From contig JAIUPT010000022.1 in NCBI GenBank assembly GCA_022315425.1, forward strand, positions 1-64,000: a DNA stretch of 64,000 nucleotides. Reading direction: 5' to 3'. A model generated the notes under the pieces. It ran no database searches, had not been told where the DNA came from, and worked only from the letters and a program-made list of their open reading frames with translations. Positions within the stretch are counted from its first letter, which is position 1. Every line of letters starts with the position of its first letter. Below are positions 10,593 to 21,088 of the stretch, in pieces. The translations under genes were made by a program, and so were the position numbers. Origin of the DNA: Pseudevernia furfuracea (taxonomy: Eukaryota; Ascomycota; Lecanoromycetes; Lecanorales; Parmeliaceae).

Positions 10593-11383
10593 ATGACCAT
10601 TATCACCATCCCGACCTGCTTATTTGCCCTTCTACTCGCTGGGTGCTCATCTAGCAGCCCAGGCCTGCCCAATATATATCTCTCTGCGCTTTCATATCAA
10701 GTGCCTGAGACCAAAAGCAATCCAGCAATTAGTCAAACACTCAACTCCACTTTCTCGAACCTGGCGGGGAGTGCGTCATTGACTGTGCGCGTTGGATACT
10801 TTGGACTATGCATCAGGTCCAGTGGCGATGACTGGAGCTGCCACAGAGACGCAAATTTTCTCGCAATAGGCATAAATGCCACCCAAGACCCGTTGAATCT
10901 GGTTTCGAATTCTGTAGCATTCAGGGACAAAATCGTCTTTTCAGGCTTAGTGTATTCATTCATGCACCCGGTAGTAGGAAGTGCAGACAATAGTAACGGG
11001 ATAACAGATTTATCTCCATTGCCCTTGGCTTTATCAGCTTCCTTCTGTTAGCCACTTTTCCCGGCTGGCACGAGGAGGAGGATGACACAGGTTCCATCCG
11101 AGAAGTGAAGGAATTCCCAGATCGACTAATTAGTTTTTCTGTATGCGGTATGCTGTTGACGGCCTCCCTGCTGGCAATGATATCGTCACTATGGCAACAC
11201 ATCGCTGCAATAGCTTTTGCAACCACTGCGCAAAATACAGGTTATGGCACTATCAAGAGCGAAGTCGGAGCAGTGGCGATGGGTCTTGGTTGGGCGTCTT
11301 TGGCACTTTATATTGTTGCATTCTGCTGCATCTTGGTTCTTATTCTCAGCGTTTCAATCCTCGACCAATTGACAGATGAGTAG
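10593..11383 (+). CDS. Fig1-like four-TM membrane protein
   Basis: Model: exons 10593-10951 and 11008-11383, 244 aa. The 56-nt intron (GTATTC...AACAG, internal TAAC) brings the second exon into frame. Start ATG 10593 is the first ATG of the frame. Four membrane segments are visible: one at residues 2-19, one just after the splice (ending TFPGW), and two near the C terminus. The loop between TM1 and TM2 has VGYFGLC and an SCH motif, as in the Ca2+ regulator and membrane fusion protein Fig1 family. In yeast, Fig1 acts at the plasma membrane in mating-cell fusion and low-affinity calcium uptake; relatives in moulds affect hyphal growth and sexual development. The role here is inferred from family only. 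It lies alone with CorA on an island between inverted subtelomeric repeats. Confidence 0.82.
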
Positions 11384-11739
11384 CAGAAGTCCACTCAGGG
11401 CGAGAATAGACTTGTTATCGCCTATTGCATTTACCTGACAGCAATTCGCTATTTGTGGCGGCGAAGCCGCCGCAGAAGCATTTGCTTGTAATATAATATG
11501 TAGAAATCAGGCCCCAGAGTAGACCTATCTCCAATGTAATTTAGATTAATCGAGATTTTGGATACCAAAGATACAGGCCCCGAAATTTAGCTCCAACGGC
11601 ACAGAAAATCGACCAGAGGCCTACAAATTGCTCTCCTTCATCTCTCGAATATTTCCATCATCATCCTTTAGTCATTCTGCAAGACTAATTCCCAAGTCAA
11701 ACGAACGTGCGGAAGCACTATCTGCCGGTAGAACCGACA
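11384..11739. promoter_or_regulatory. Intergenic, upstream of the CorA-like gene
   Basis: This 356-bp gap separates two genes on the same strand. It must hold the Fig1 terminator and the CorA promoter. A C/T-rich stretch near 11635-11700 before the start is typical of fungal promoters. No specific site is recognised. Confidence 0.35.
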
Positions 11740-14151
11740 ATGCAGAGCCACAACCTGACCGCGGTGCCCAACGAACACACATTAGTAGCACCGTCGAACG
11801 ATGATGATTCTCTCAGGAAGCTTCAAAAGGCACCGGATGAAGCACTGAAGACCATTGGGAGTGAGAGCGGCTTTTTCCGAGGCCTGCCTGAATCTTCGCT
11901 GGAGAATATATTGCATGTTGACGAAGGACTTAGTTCATGGTCACTCGAGAATCACAAAAAGACGCCATCTATTAGCGAAGATGCCTGCCATGTCCCTCTC
12001 CCTCAAACGCCTTTTGATGAAAATTCATCAACTCACCCTTCTTTGATATCGTTGCCAGCAAGCCTTTCTACGGCGAGTAGATCAGAAGAAAACGAGGTAT
12101 CTGTCACCTCTTTTAGTGAAAATCTTACCGCATATAAGGCTCGCACCATACGCCTGTTGGATCTCTTGCCTCACCTCAAGTGCGTGTCCTCTGTGAGCCG
12201 ACACGACAGAGCCAACATAAATATCATGGACTACGGTGGCAATGCATTGCGAGGATCGAAGCAGCTCCACATTGACTTTGGAACCGGAGAGAATACACTA
12301 TCTGAAAGCCGGAGACATGCTAAGATCGAGAAAGGTCGCGACTTCATCTGCACCAATAGCCTGTGGCCTGAAGTCACAACAAGGCTTATCTTATTGGAAG
12401 ACATCGGCCCGACAATGATCAATCTACTAGGCGCAACGTTCGGTCTTAGCCCCGAATTTTTTGCGCAACACCTGCATCGGTCAGGCTATCGCGGAAACGA
12501 ATTGGACGATGTTCCACCCTCCGCTTGGAAAACGTGTAATTTACAAAAAGATTACGTGTCTATTGAGTGGCGTAGACCCGTCGAACGTTGGAGACAAGAG
12601 CCTATCACGCCTTCGCAATGGGACGAGCTTCTGGGGCTCGAAAGTTCAAGGCTCCTCGGAGAACTGGAGGACACCAATTATCTGTTGAACACAACGACCA
12701 ATGTTTTGCGACCAGAATTTCCAATGTATATGGATCCTGATGGTGAATTGCCGGAGATGACCGCTTCCGGATGGGAAGAGCGAGCAACTGCATGCGTAGT
12801 GGAGCTTGATCATCTTAGATATGGTTGGCATTCCTCAAGCGTCTCTTGAGTCCTGACACTAACTTCTTTCTCAGTCATACTCTTGCTTGACCCTTTGCCA
12901 CTTTTAAAGAAAACGATCGAGGGCAATCCCCACGCAATGAAAAAATTACGTGGACAACGGGCCTCGAAGGGCGAACCTCGAAACAAGATTTCGAATCTAT
13001 TCAACGACCTTCATCGTCAAATAGAGATAGTCTCACCCTTCACGCAAATGCACGCCAGGACGCCGTGGACTTTAGATTACCATAGTCTCTTTTCCCAACC
13101 ATCGAAGCAAACTACGGTGCAAAAGCTTCCTGATAAATTCTTTGGACTCCAGTCGACGAAGGAAGCCTTGGAAACATGGCTCCTCTCCGCACCGCCCCAC
13201 GAGGTACAAGGCTATGCCAATGTACTGGGACCCGCGTCTATGATCTTTCGAATAGTACACCAAGATACTTTAGATCTTCTGCAACTCATGCGTCTAGCAC
13301 TTAGCGAAGTTGAACTCGCATCCACTGACAATGTCCTGCAGGAACGGGCATTACATTGGCGTTACAGGCTAGACCAATTCCGTAACCAGCTTATAGTGCA
13401 CGAGGAATCTTTGCAAGCATTCGTCAAGTTTGTACAAGCTGATGCAACAGGCGAGGGGGAGCAACCTCCACCTGACGTCGAGACATCCACTATCGATTAC
13501 CTCCTCCTGAACGTCCTCGATGAAATAAGCCTACACAAACAACGCATCACTCAGGCATACACGTCACTGACATCAAAAGTACAAATCAGCGATAGCCACC
13601 GAAGTGTCGCAGAAGCTGAAACTGTAACAAGATTGACCGAGCTTGCCTTCCTCTTCATACCACTTTCGTTTGCCACGAGCATATTCGGGATGCAGATAAT
13701 CGATGGCTCGACTCCAGCGTCAATCTACATAGCAGTGGCAGTGGCATTCACCAGTGCGGCGTACCTCCTTCGGTTTCTAATCTATAGAACTACAGAACGG
13801 AGATCCGATGCGGTACGGAAGGTCAGAAACAACGTTACCGCGTACGCAGGGTTGAAGTTAGGATCGTATATACCGAGTGCGGTGTTCATTAATTGGCTGT
13901 TCCACGTCTCGTTCCAAACATCCTGGAGACGCAACATTCTCGCAATCACCGTGATAGCAGTGGTAGTCGTGCCCTTCCCATTGGTCTGGACAAGCAATCT
14001 TGACACTGGTATCCAAATTGCTATTTCGTGTCTCCTTGCTTCGGTGCCAATTATTCTCCTGGGAGTACATTTGTTGAGGATCTACTATCGAAAGCTGCGG
14101 CCAAACTCGCCAGGTGGGAGCTCTTGGGAGAGAAACATAGAGAAACTGTGA
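11740..14151 (+). CDS. CorA-like divalent cation transporter
   Basis: Model: exons 11740-12823 and 12875-14151, 786 aa. The 51-nt intron ends CACTAAC...TCAG and removes an in-frame stop. The upstream GTG at 11707 is not used because ATG 11740 is the first ATG. The long N-terminal part is cytosolic and ends in helices rich in LTR/RLDQFRNQL-type sequence. Near residues 618-640 comes the CorA signature helix ending SIFGMQ, then TM2 (about 650-672). CorA proteins carry GMN at this point; here it is GMQ. Two more hydrophobic segments (about 710-764) follow, which the bacterial family lacks. CorA-type proteins form pentameric Mg2+ channels; substrate here is uncertain given GMQ. Family call is firm, function is inferred. 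Confidence 0.82.
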
Positions 14152-14868
14152 TAATGCATAGCGGCAGTACTGCTGCGCATTGATCGAACTCATCCTTCTT
14201 ACAAGCATATTCAAGCAACAGCAGCAAGCTGCTCTGCGAAATGCGAACATATCATGGCATGTGATCATCAAAGTCCTAAGATTGGTTATTCGCGGTGAAG
14301 ACAATTGAACCCAACCCCTGTCGTCATTTCTTGCATAACCCTAAGCGAAAGGCACCAATCAAAATATCTGTCAGAGCGGTACATGTCTCTATGATGCCGA
14401 GAGGAACAGCGTCAAAGAAGAGGACTTGTGAAATTAATCTCTACGTTGACGAGAAAATAAGAGGTTTCACAACCACAATGTACCGCTTTCTCCGAGGATA
14501 TACCTGAAGCTAATTGCTTATTCATGCATAACGGCAGCAGTGGATGTACGGATCTGCTTCGAGTGGCTGTTTCGGTATCAGCGTATCATTACAGTAACAT
14601 CAATCAGCCAGAAGGCATATTCGTAGGATCACTTTCCAAGCCCACCGTATATCCTAATAGTCGATCCAATTCCCAAAACATACAGAAAGGTTCGTGTGTC
14701 TCACCGGACGTACACCAACAATGTCCACTTGTATTGCCACCCCGAAGTCGCACAAAGCATTTCGAATTCAGAATAGAACAATACAATAATAGCGAAAAAC
14801 ACAATCTATAATGCCAAAACAAAGACTCAATGCAATTCTCGAAACAAGGAAATCCATTCATCATGAGG
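14152..14868. other. Intergenic, with nested inverted repeats
   Basis: No gene is supported. Inverted repeats AGCGGTACAT (14375-14384) and ATGTACCGCT (14478-14487) enclose a second pair, TTGTGAAA (14426-14433) and TTTCACAA (14465-14472). These may be a small foldback element. The right end abuts the inverted subtelomeric repeat. Confidence 0.4.
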
Positions 14869-15050
14869 TCCCTAACCCTAGTATTCTCGGGCTTTGCACT
14901 GCAAAACCCATCCGGATAAGTTTTTGATTGGTGGAACAACGTTTTCCGGATCGACCGCTAGCGGCAGGTTTTGCAGTGCAAAGCCTCCCAGGGCAATGGC
15001 CGCCAGCGACGTTCACCATAAAGATTTGCATGCAGTCTTCGTCGCTGAGA
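14869..15050 (-). repeat. Hairpin element, inverted internal copy
   Basis: This is the same hairpin element on the minus strand. It begins CCCTAACCCTAGTATTCTCG, so in its own orientation the element runs into CTAGGGTTAGGG, nearly two telomere repeats. The stem is of HP-a type (GGCTTTGCACTGCAAAACC and complement), while the inner part (ATCCGGA...TCCGGAT) resembles HP-b. Confidence 0.82.
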
Positions 15051-15114
15051 AGTATTCTTAATTAGAATAATGATGCTGAGAGCACCGCTGACAAAAATAG
15101 TGACTAAAATAATG

Positions 15115-15550
15115 CGACACTTAATATGACAATCAATGCGACAATCAATGCGACAATCAATGCGACACTTAATGCGACACTCAATAGCAGTGGTCTCAGC
15201 AGTATTCTCAGCATTGGTCTCAGCATTGGTCTCAGCATTGGTCTCAGCATTGATCTCAGCATTGGTCTCAGCACTGATCTCAGCATTGGTCTCAGCAGGC
15301 AGTATTCTCAGCGGTATTCTCAGCGGTATTCTCAGCGGTATTGGTCTCAGCGGTGGTCTCAGCAGGCAGTATTCTCAGCGGTATTCTCAGCGATGATCTC
15401 AGCAGGTAGTATTCTCAGCGATATTCTCAGCGGTGTTCTCAGCGATATTCTCAGCGATGTTCTTAGCGATGTTTTCAGCGATGTTCTCAGCGATATTCTT
15501 AACGATAATCTCAGTAGGTAGTATTCTCAGCGATATTCTCAACGATATTC
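15115..15550 (-). repeat. GCTGAGA minisatellite, inverted copy
   Basis: On the + strand this reads as TTCTCAGCGG and GGTCTCAGCA units, the reverse complement of the telomere-side arrays. It starts with CGACACTTAATG/AATGCGACA 12-mers, matching the ATTGAGTGTCGC repeats. Open frames here are artefacts. Confidence 0.9.
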
Positions 15551-16040
15551 TTAGTAGTAACAGTATCAATAACAGTAATAATAATAATAACAATAATAGT
15601 AATAATAATATTAATAATAATAGTGATAGTAATTAGTAATAACTAATGATAATAGTAATAGTAAGTTTAATAATAAGAATATTAATAAGAATATTAATAA
15701 GAATATTAATAATAATAGTAATCTTAGTATTACTATTTTAATTAATAATAGTTTAATAACATTATTTTAATTATTATTTTAATTAATAAATAATTTTCTA
15801 ATTATAGAGTTTTATAACTTTATATTATAAAACTTATTTAAATAAGTTTTTAATTAATAAAATAACTTCGATTATATATAATTCGACTATTTATAATTCG
15901 ACTATATATAGTTATAACTACGTAAATCTAAAATTAATTATATATATTATTAATTAAAAAGTTTAGAATATATGATTATATATAAAAGTAATAATATTAG
16001 TTTAAGTATAAAAGAAGATAAAATTTGTTTATATAATAAA
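15551..16040 (-). repeat. Triplet tract and AT-rich block, inverted copy
   Basis: TAA/AAT/AGT triplets (to about 15720) are followed by AT-rich DNA with motifs such as CGACTATATATAGTTATAAC, the reverse complements of motifs at 1430-1460. In this copy the + strand is C-poor, consistent with the inverted orientation. It ends near 16040, where retroelement-type sequence begins. Confidence 0.8.
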
Positions 16041-16202
16041 AGAAAATCGTTATGCTCGACGAATCAAATTTAACGAATAATCTCTAAGAGTAATAAATGT
16101 TCGAAAAGATAGAGATAACTCTATACGAGTGACTCTCGTCTTATTTTATAAATATAAAATGCTTATTCTTATCGTCTTATATCGTTATTAACTATATATA
16201 TA

Positions 16203-16365
16203 TTATAAGAATCGTACTGTGATGATAATCGTAGTGTAGTATATAACGAAGATAACAAGCTGAGAAGCAACTATAAACTAAAAGAAACGTCATATATATA
16301 TAACGAAGTGAATCTGTTAAGACACGCTAAGTCTAAAGGAGAAGTGTTAAGATAGATATATTATT
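16203..16365 (-). repeat. Decayed solo-LTR relic, same family as 30274-30457
   Basis: This segment matches the reverse complement of the solo LTR at 30274-30457 over most of its length, sharing GATGATAATCGTAGTGTAGT and GACACGCTAAGTCTAAAG. C-to-T and G-to-A changes and a deletion near its right end have destroyed the terminal TGTTACGAGCG. The terminal repeat duplication is no longer visible. Confidence 0.7.
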
Positions 16366-17099
16366 ACGAAGAAAAGTGAAGTGTTATTCTAAACTTGAAA
16401 TGATATTGAGTAACTATGATCTAGATCTATTATATAAGACGAACGCAAAGAGAAAAGAAGAGAAACAAGTTCGCTATAAGAAATTCGCTTCTTAAATACC
16501 CGTACAAGCCTTGCTAGCAGTAGCGCCCGAGCGAATACTAGTCAGCCGAGCGCCGGGTAGCGAGAGTGAACTTGACTTGATGAAATTCAGATTCTGACTT
16601 TGACTTTCGAGTTCGGATACTTAGTCATCGTCAGGTAGTTGAGGTGAACTTGACATTCGAGTGGTTCAGGTGAACTTGACTTAGGATTTTTGATGGGACG
16701 GTTTTACGATCGTAATAGTATCTCCCTTCTTCAAATTCGAGCTTCTGCGAGATCAATTTCACTTTTTAAAAAAATACGATTATTTAAAAATAAAATTTTG
16801 AAATGAACTAGTATACATTAAATTCAGAGCAAATCGAGATCGTAAAATATATGTGAGAGCGAATAAAATTCATTGACTGAAATTCTTCTAGCTGCATATT
16901 TTTAAGTGCGTGCGTTCGATCGTAAGACCTTTCGAGATCGTTTTAAATAACTGATTCTTGATATTAATGATCGATGACGTTATGCGCTCGAGAGCTTATG
17001 AAGCATATACGCTATTTCTAAGAAACGAATAGCTCGTCGTCGTCGCCGTCGTCGTCGCTATCGTCGTCGCGAAACTTAGAATTATTCGAGTCGTTCTTA

Positions 17100-17568
17100 A
17101 ACGTTATTCAGATGAGGTGCTCTGCGACGATAGTGTACTTCTTATAAAACTCGTTTATGACTTTAATTGCCATACAGACGTTGTTAAAAGATTCAAGTCT
17201 GAAAGACGCGCCGAAATTAATTCACTGAATTCTATAATACGGGCGATCGCGTCTTATTCTGGCGCTGATGATTTTGTCGATTGAGAATACTTAATATCGA
17301 TCGATTTCAACAGAGGAAAATGATATCGAGGGCGACGATATCTGTTCGAATAAGATATTATTAGATTCGAAGCGCAATAGAATAATGTCGAACACATTAT
17401 AATAGCTTCAATCTGTGAGTAGTTCGAAACGATAGATATAAGACTTAACGACTTTTATAATCTTAAAGAGATCTTCGAATTTGTTGATTAGTTTTCGAGT
17501 ACGTCCCTTCTCGATTCAGAGATTTCGAACGTTCAATTAGATCTTATCGCCCTCGCGATACTTAAGAT
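17100..17568 (-). pseudogene. Integrase C terminus and chromodomain remnant
   Basis: On the minus strand the frame reads a GDKIWL-like motif, a KSYIYRFEL segment (equivalent to the integrase GPY/F region) and a downstream segment ending RDRPYYRIQ, which resembles a chromodomain. Stop codons interrupt it where RIP would change Trp or Gln. The left part to 16366 is 3' non-coding DNA of the element. Confidence 0.65.
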
Positions 17569-17770
17569 TGTCAGGACCAGTACAGAGTCAAGTCATGTAG
17601 GTGTATAGAATGAGACAACTAGATACAGGACAACTATGTACTGGGAGGGAGGCCATATATGTATGGCGGAGTGAACCTGCCAAGACACGCTAAGTCTAAA
17701 AGGGAAGTGTCAAAGGAAGGCTGTGTCAAAGGGATGCAGGGACGCCGGGATGCGGGGTACGCTCGTAACA
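17569..17770 (+). repeat. Left LTR (202 bp) of the non-coding element
   Basis: Begins TGTCAGGACCAGTACAG and ends GGTACGCTCGTAACA. It carries the family core GACACGCTAAGTCTAAA. It is essentially unmutated compared with the right copy. Confidence 0.9.
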
Positions 17771-19378
17771 CTACCCCCCCCCTCCGAAAAGACATGTCCT
17801 CATGGCTGTAGTCGCTCGCTCATAGTCGCTCGCTATGTATGTGAAAGAAAGAACAAAGTAGAAACATGGTGCCCGCCGGCGCAATCCTCAGTCGCAGTGC
17901 TGATCCCAAGTCGCTCCGGTGACGTCTTGGCGATGCCATGTCGCTAGCATGACGTCATGCGGTTGCAGGGGTCCTGGAATGGCCTCCATTGGTGAAGAAT
18001 TGAAGAAATGGTGGTCAAAAATGGTTTTTGATGTAGGCTGGGCAGCTGATATTGGATTTGCGGCCGGAGAAGAAAGTTGCTGAATGAAGGCCTGTGATTG
18101 GCTGAGGCCTTCCGAACCGTCCGAACCTTAACCTTAAATCAATATCAAATGACCTTGGCGCAGCTGAGTTGTGTTCTCCTTGGGACCAAATCCACCGAGG
18201 GCGACGACGTCATCAACAACACGCTTCGGGCCTCCGGCTATGGCGTCGTCGGCAGCCATAGACTATAGCTCGGGGGGAGGCGAAGAAGGTAGCTGTCATA
18301 TGGCGTTGTTGTTGAATGAGAAGTCGCTGAGCATTCGAATTTGCCATGGTGAAAAATGGAGCCTTGGCGCTTTTCTGGAATGGCCTGGAATCGCTCAAAA
18401 ACACCATGTCCGAGGTTTGGCCGGATCGCATGCTGATTTGAGTGCGCTAGGCCGAATGCAGTCTAGCCAGAGTTGTCCATGTTGTTCAGCAGGCAGCAGC
18501 CACATTGCTTTGTCGTTCATGTCAGCATTGTCCATGCCTGCTGCAGCCACATTGCTTTGTCCATGTTGTTCATGTAGAATCGAAAAAATCCATCGCATGC
18601 AGATATGTTTTCCACCTCAACTCCCGCTGGCAGCCTGTCCTGGGAGTACCATTGTAGATTTGCCCTGTGCCTCCCAAGCTCTTGCCATCAAATATCCACC
18701 TCCTATTCATTTCCTGACCATAGCCTCTTGTCATTCGACGCCCGTCGCTGTGTTGTTCTAATGCTATCCATTGCATCCATTCGCTTCGTAAGCCTACCGC
18801 TTCGACTGTCGATGTCTCATCAATACTAAGTTCTTGACACCCGTCCTAAGATCGATAGCGAGTACTTCGCTATCAATGACCTGTCTGACATAAAGCTCCC
18901 GTAACTCAAGCGTCTGATTCGTAAAATTTGTGTTGTAATTCGTCATGTCGTGAAAATGATAGAAAGGGGAAAGAAAGAATCGAATGTGTTATGCCATTGT
19001 AACAGGCTCACTTGCCGACCGTTTTCTTTGTTCTCACATAATTTCTTTGCTTGCCCGTTTGACATCTCGCAAAGAATATGAGTGCTCTGAAGAATGTTGT
19101 TTGCGGTGGTGTGTTGAGAAATTCAGATGTGAAGCCCTGACGGGGTTAGAATGCGGCTTCTTTTTCGTGTTATGTGGCCGACATGCTCAATGAAGAGGTC
19201 GTCCGTTTGCTGTTTTCGGTGTTTCGGGTCTGATCCCGTTGCCTTGTAGCAGGCTCGCTGTGGGGAGGTGTGTGTTTTGACGATTTCTTTCTGATTCGCT
19301 AAGTCGTACGAATGGTTCAGTGACTTCTTTATCCCTTGCTCACTGTGCACAAGGCGGTTCCGCTTTTGATCCCCCTTG

Positions 19379-19577
19379 TCGTCTGGTGGCCAGACCCAGA
19401 GATGTATCTCAATGGTCGATATTAATCTCAACCCGAAGGTGTCTTGGTCTCACTTAGTCTCTTGATACTTAATCCTCTGCCCGTATGGTGGGTAGACCCA
19501 GGGATACGATGTCTCAATTGTCGATATTGACCTCAATCGGTGTTAATGATATCTTGATCTCACTTAGTCTTCTTGAC
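19379..19577 (+). repeat. Imperfect tandem duplication of about 100 bp
   Basis: Two diverged copies (about 19379-19466 and 19482-19577) share TGGTGG.AGACCCAG, GTCGATATT and TCTCACTTAGTCT. They lie in the 3' part of the non-coding LTR element. Confidence 0.6.
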
Positions 19578-19653
19578 AAAGCTCCTGTTAGCAACTTCTT
19601 TGAATTCGCTTACTATCAAAAAAACGAATAAAGTGAGAGTGATCTAGTTATAG

Positions 19654-19855
19654 TGTTAGAATTAGTACAGAGTTAAGTCATATAGATGTATAGAATAAGA
19701 CAACTAGATACAGAACAACTATGTACTGAAAGGGAGGTCATATATGTATGACGAAGTGAATCTATCAAGACACGCTAAGTCTAAAAGGGAAGTGTCAAAG
19801 AAAGGCTGTGTCAAAGGAATACAGGGACGTCGGGATGCGGGGTACGCTCGTAACA
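19654..19855 (+). repeat. Right LTR (202 bp), RIP-mutated
   Basis: Begins TGTTAGAATTAGTACAG and ends GCTCGTAACA. It differs from the left LTR almost only by C-to-T and G-to-A changes, at CpA, CpC and their complements. Confidence 0.9.
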
Positions 19856-19860
19856 AAGAT

Positions 19861-20410
19861 CGAGTTAACGATTTCGATTGATAAATTTCTTTTAATTGAC
19901 TTGAGCGTATGTTATTTGTTTTCTAAAAATCTCGTCGATCTTAAGCATCTTAGTTATAAAGTTCTTTATAAAGTCTCAAAGCTAAATATCTTCGAGAATT
20001 ATAAAGTCGTCAAAGTGTCTCGAGGGCTCGAAACTTATTTGAGAGTTCTGACTCGAGTTGACGAAGAATAAGCTAACGATAATAGTTTCTAAGATATGAT
20101 TATTAATAAAGAATTCTACGAAAGACAATCACTTAGTTCAGTCGTTCTAAAGAAAGACGATATACGCGCGAAGATATTACTTTAAAACAGCGTTGAAGCG
20201 CTCGATCTAATCGTCTATTTCGAGGTGAAATGCTATCGAAAGAATAATCTTAATGCTCGCGAGCTTATATAGCTCGTATTAAAATTCGAACTCGAACTGA
20301 GTATCTCGATCGAAAATAATAATGATTAAGAAGTCGTGATTCTTTTAAACTCACAGATAGAATACTTTAATGATAGTCTCGACGTTTATTTTGTTCATGA
20401 AGATATATTT
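19861..20410 (-). pseudogene. Integrase core of the old gypsy element
   Basis: The minus-strand frame gives the conserved order of a Ty3/gypsy integrase catalytic core: a FDRDTQF motif, a SIAFHLEIDD segment (the usual AFHPQTDGQ region) and an AEF.N.H-like stretch. It is broken by stops at sites where RIP would mutate Trp or Gln. It continues across the solo LTR into 20599-20816. Confidence 0.75.
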
Positions 20411-20598
20411 TGTTACGAGCGTACCCCGCATCCCTTTGACACATGCCTTCCTTTGACACTTCCCTTTTAGGCTTAGCGTGTCTTGGCAGGTTCACTCCGC
20501 CATACATATATGGCCCTCCCTCCCAGTCCATAGTTGCTCCTCATCTAGTTGTCTTATTCTATACACCTACATGACTTGACTCTGTACTGGTCCTGACA
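20411..20598 (-). mobile_element. Solo LTR, 188 bp, with TSD TATTT
   Basis: Reads TGTTACGAGCG...GGTCCTGACA on the + strand, the reverse complement of the 202-bp LTR family at 17569. TATTT flanks both sides (20406-20410 and 20599-20603). It lies inside the old gypsy integrase and is little mutated, so it arrived late. Confidence 0.9.
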
Positions 20599-20816
20599 TA
20601 TTTTATTATCTTAAAAAGTCGATCGACGACGATAAGAATATTAATATAGTTTCGCTTAAAGTGATCTAAACTTAGAGAAAGATTAACGATAAAATTTATC
20701 GAGATATACGCTCATCGTCTATCGAACACGAAAAGAGACTTAAGCAATTCGTGCTTCTTATCTTAAGAGATCTTGAATCGAAAGTAATCGTGACAATTTC
20801 GTACGTATCGTCGAAC
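20599..20816 (-). pseudogene. Integrase N-terminal part of the old gypsy element
   Basis: The minus-strand frame shows a Cys-containing NCHDYF segment followed by AYISINFIV and NILIVVDRLFK, matching the zinc-binding end and first catalytic Asp region of Ty3/gypsy integrases. Stops mark former Trp or Gln codons. Confidence 0.75.
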
Positions 20817-20821
20817 GTCGT

Positions 20822-21088
20822 TATTAGACTGACTTATATAATATAGATATATATAGACAGACTAGGATTGTGTAGCAATATGAACTTAGCGAAGATATAT
20901 ATATTGCGTATAGTATATCTAATAGTAAGACTAATTCTTAAGAAAGGAAAATGAGAAACTTCGAGATATGACTCTCTTAAGCTTCTCACGTCAAGGATTC
21001 GCTTGATATGCGTATATCAAGCGATTCGATTACGCTCGACAACTCTCGAGCTTATACGATAGCTGTTCTCTTGATCTCGCTGTTAACA
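20822..21088 (-). repeat. 3' LTR of the 7.58-kb gypsy element
   Basis: A 267-bp copy. Its first bases read TATTAG where the other LTR has TGTTAG, one G-to-A change destroying the canonical TG. It ends GCTGTTAACA. Confidence 0.9.

Larger units (their letters stand above)
17569..19855 (+). mobile_element. LTR-flanked non-coding (TRIM/LARD-like) element
   Basis: Two direct repeats of exactly 202 bp (17569-17770 and 19654-19855) start TGT and end ACA. Both are flanked by the 5-bp duplication AAGAT (17564-17568 and 19856-19860). The 1883-bp interior has normal GC and no gag or pol motif, so it must have moved with another element's proteins. I see no clear primer site after the left LTR (it begins CTACCCCCC) and no clear purine tract before the right one. 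The right LTR and the last bases of the interior are RIP-like mutated, the left LTR is not. It sits in the old gypsy integrase/chromodomain region. Confidence 0.85.

Noticed and set aside
10587..11383. Two separate genes (154 and 92 codons)
   Set aside because: A 56-nt intron in the right phase joins them into one Fig1-like protein with four membrane segments.
18171..18761. 196-codon frame inside the LTR-flanked element
   Set aside because: It starts at GTG, not ATG, has no recognisable domain, and overlaps equally plausible frames on the other strand.
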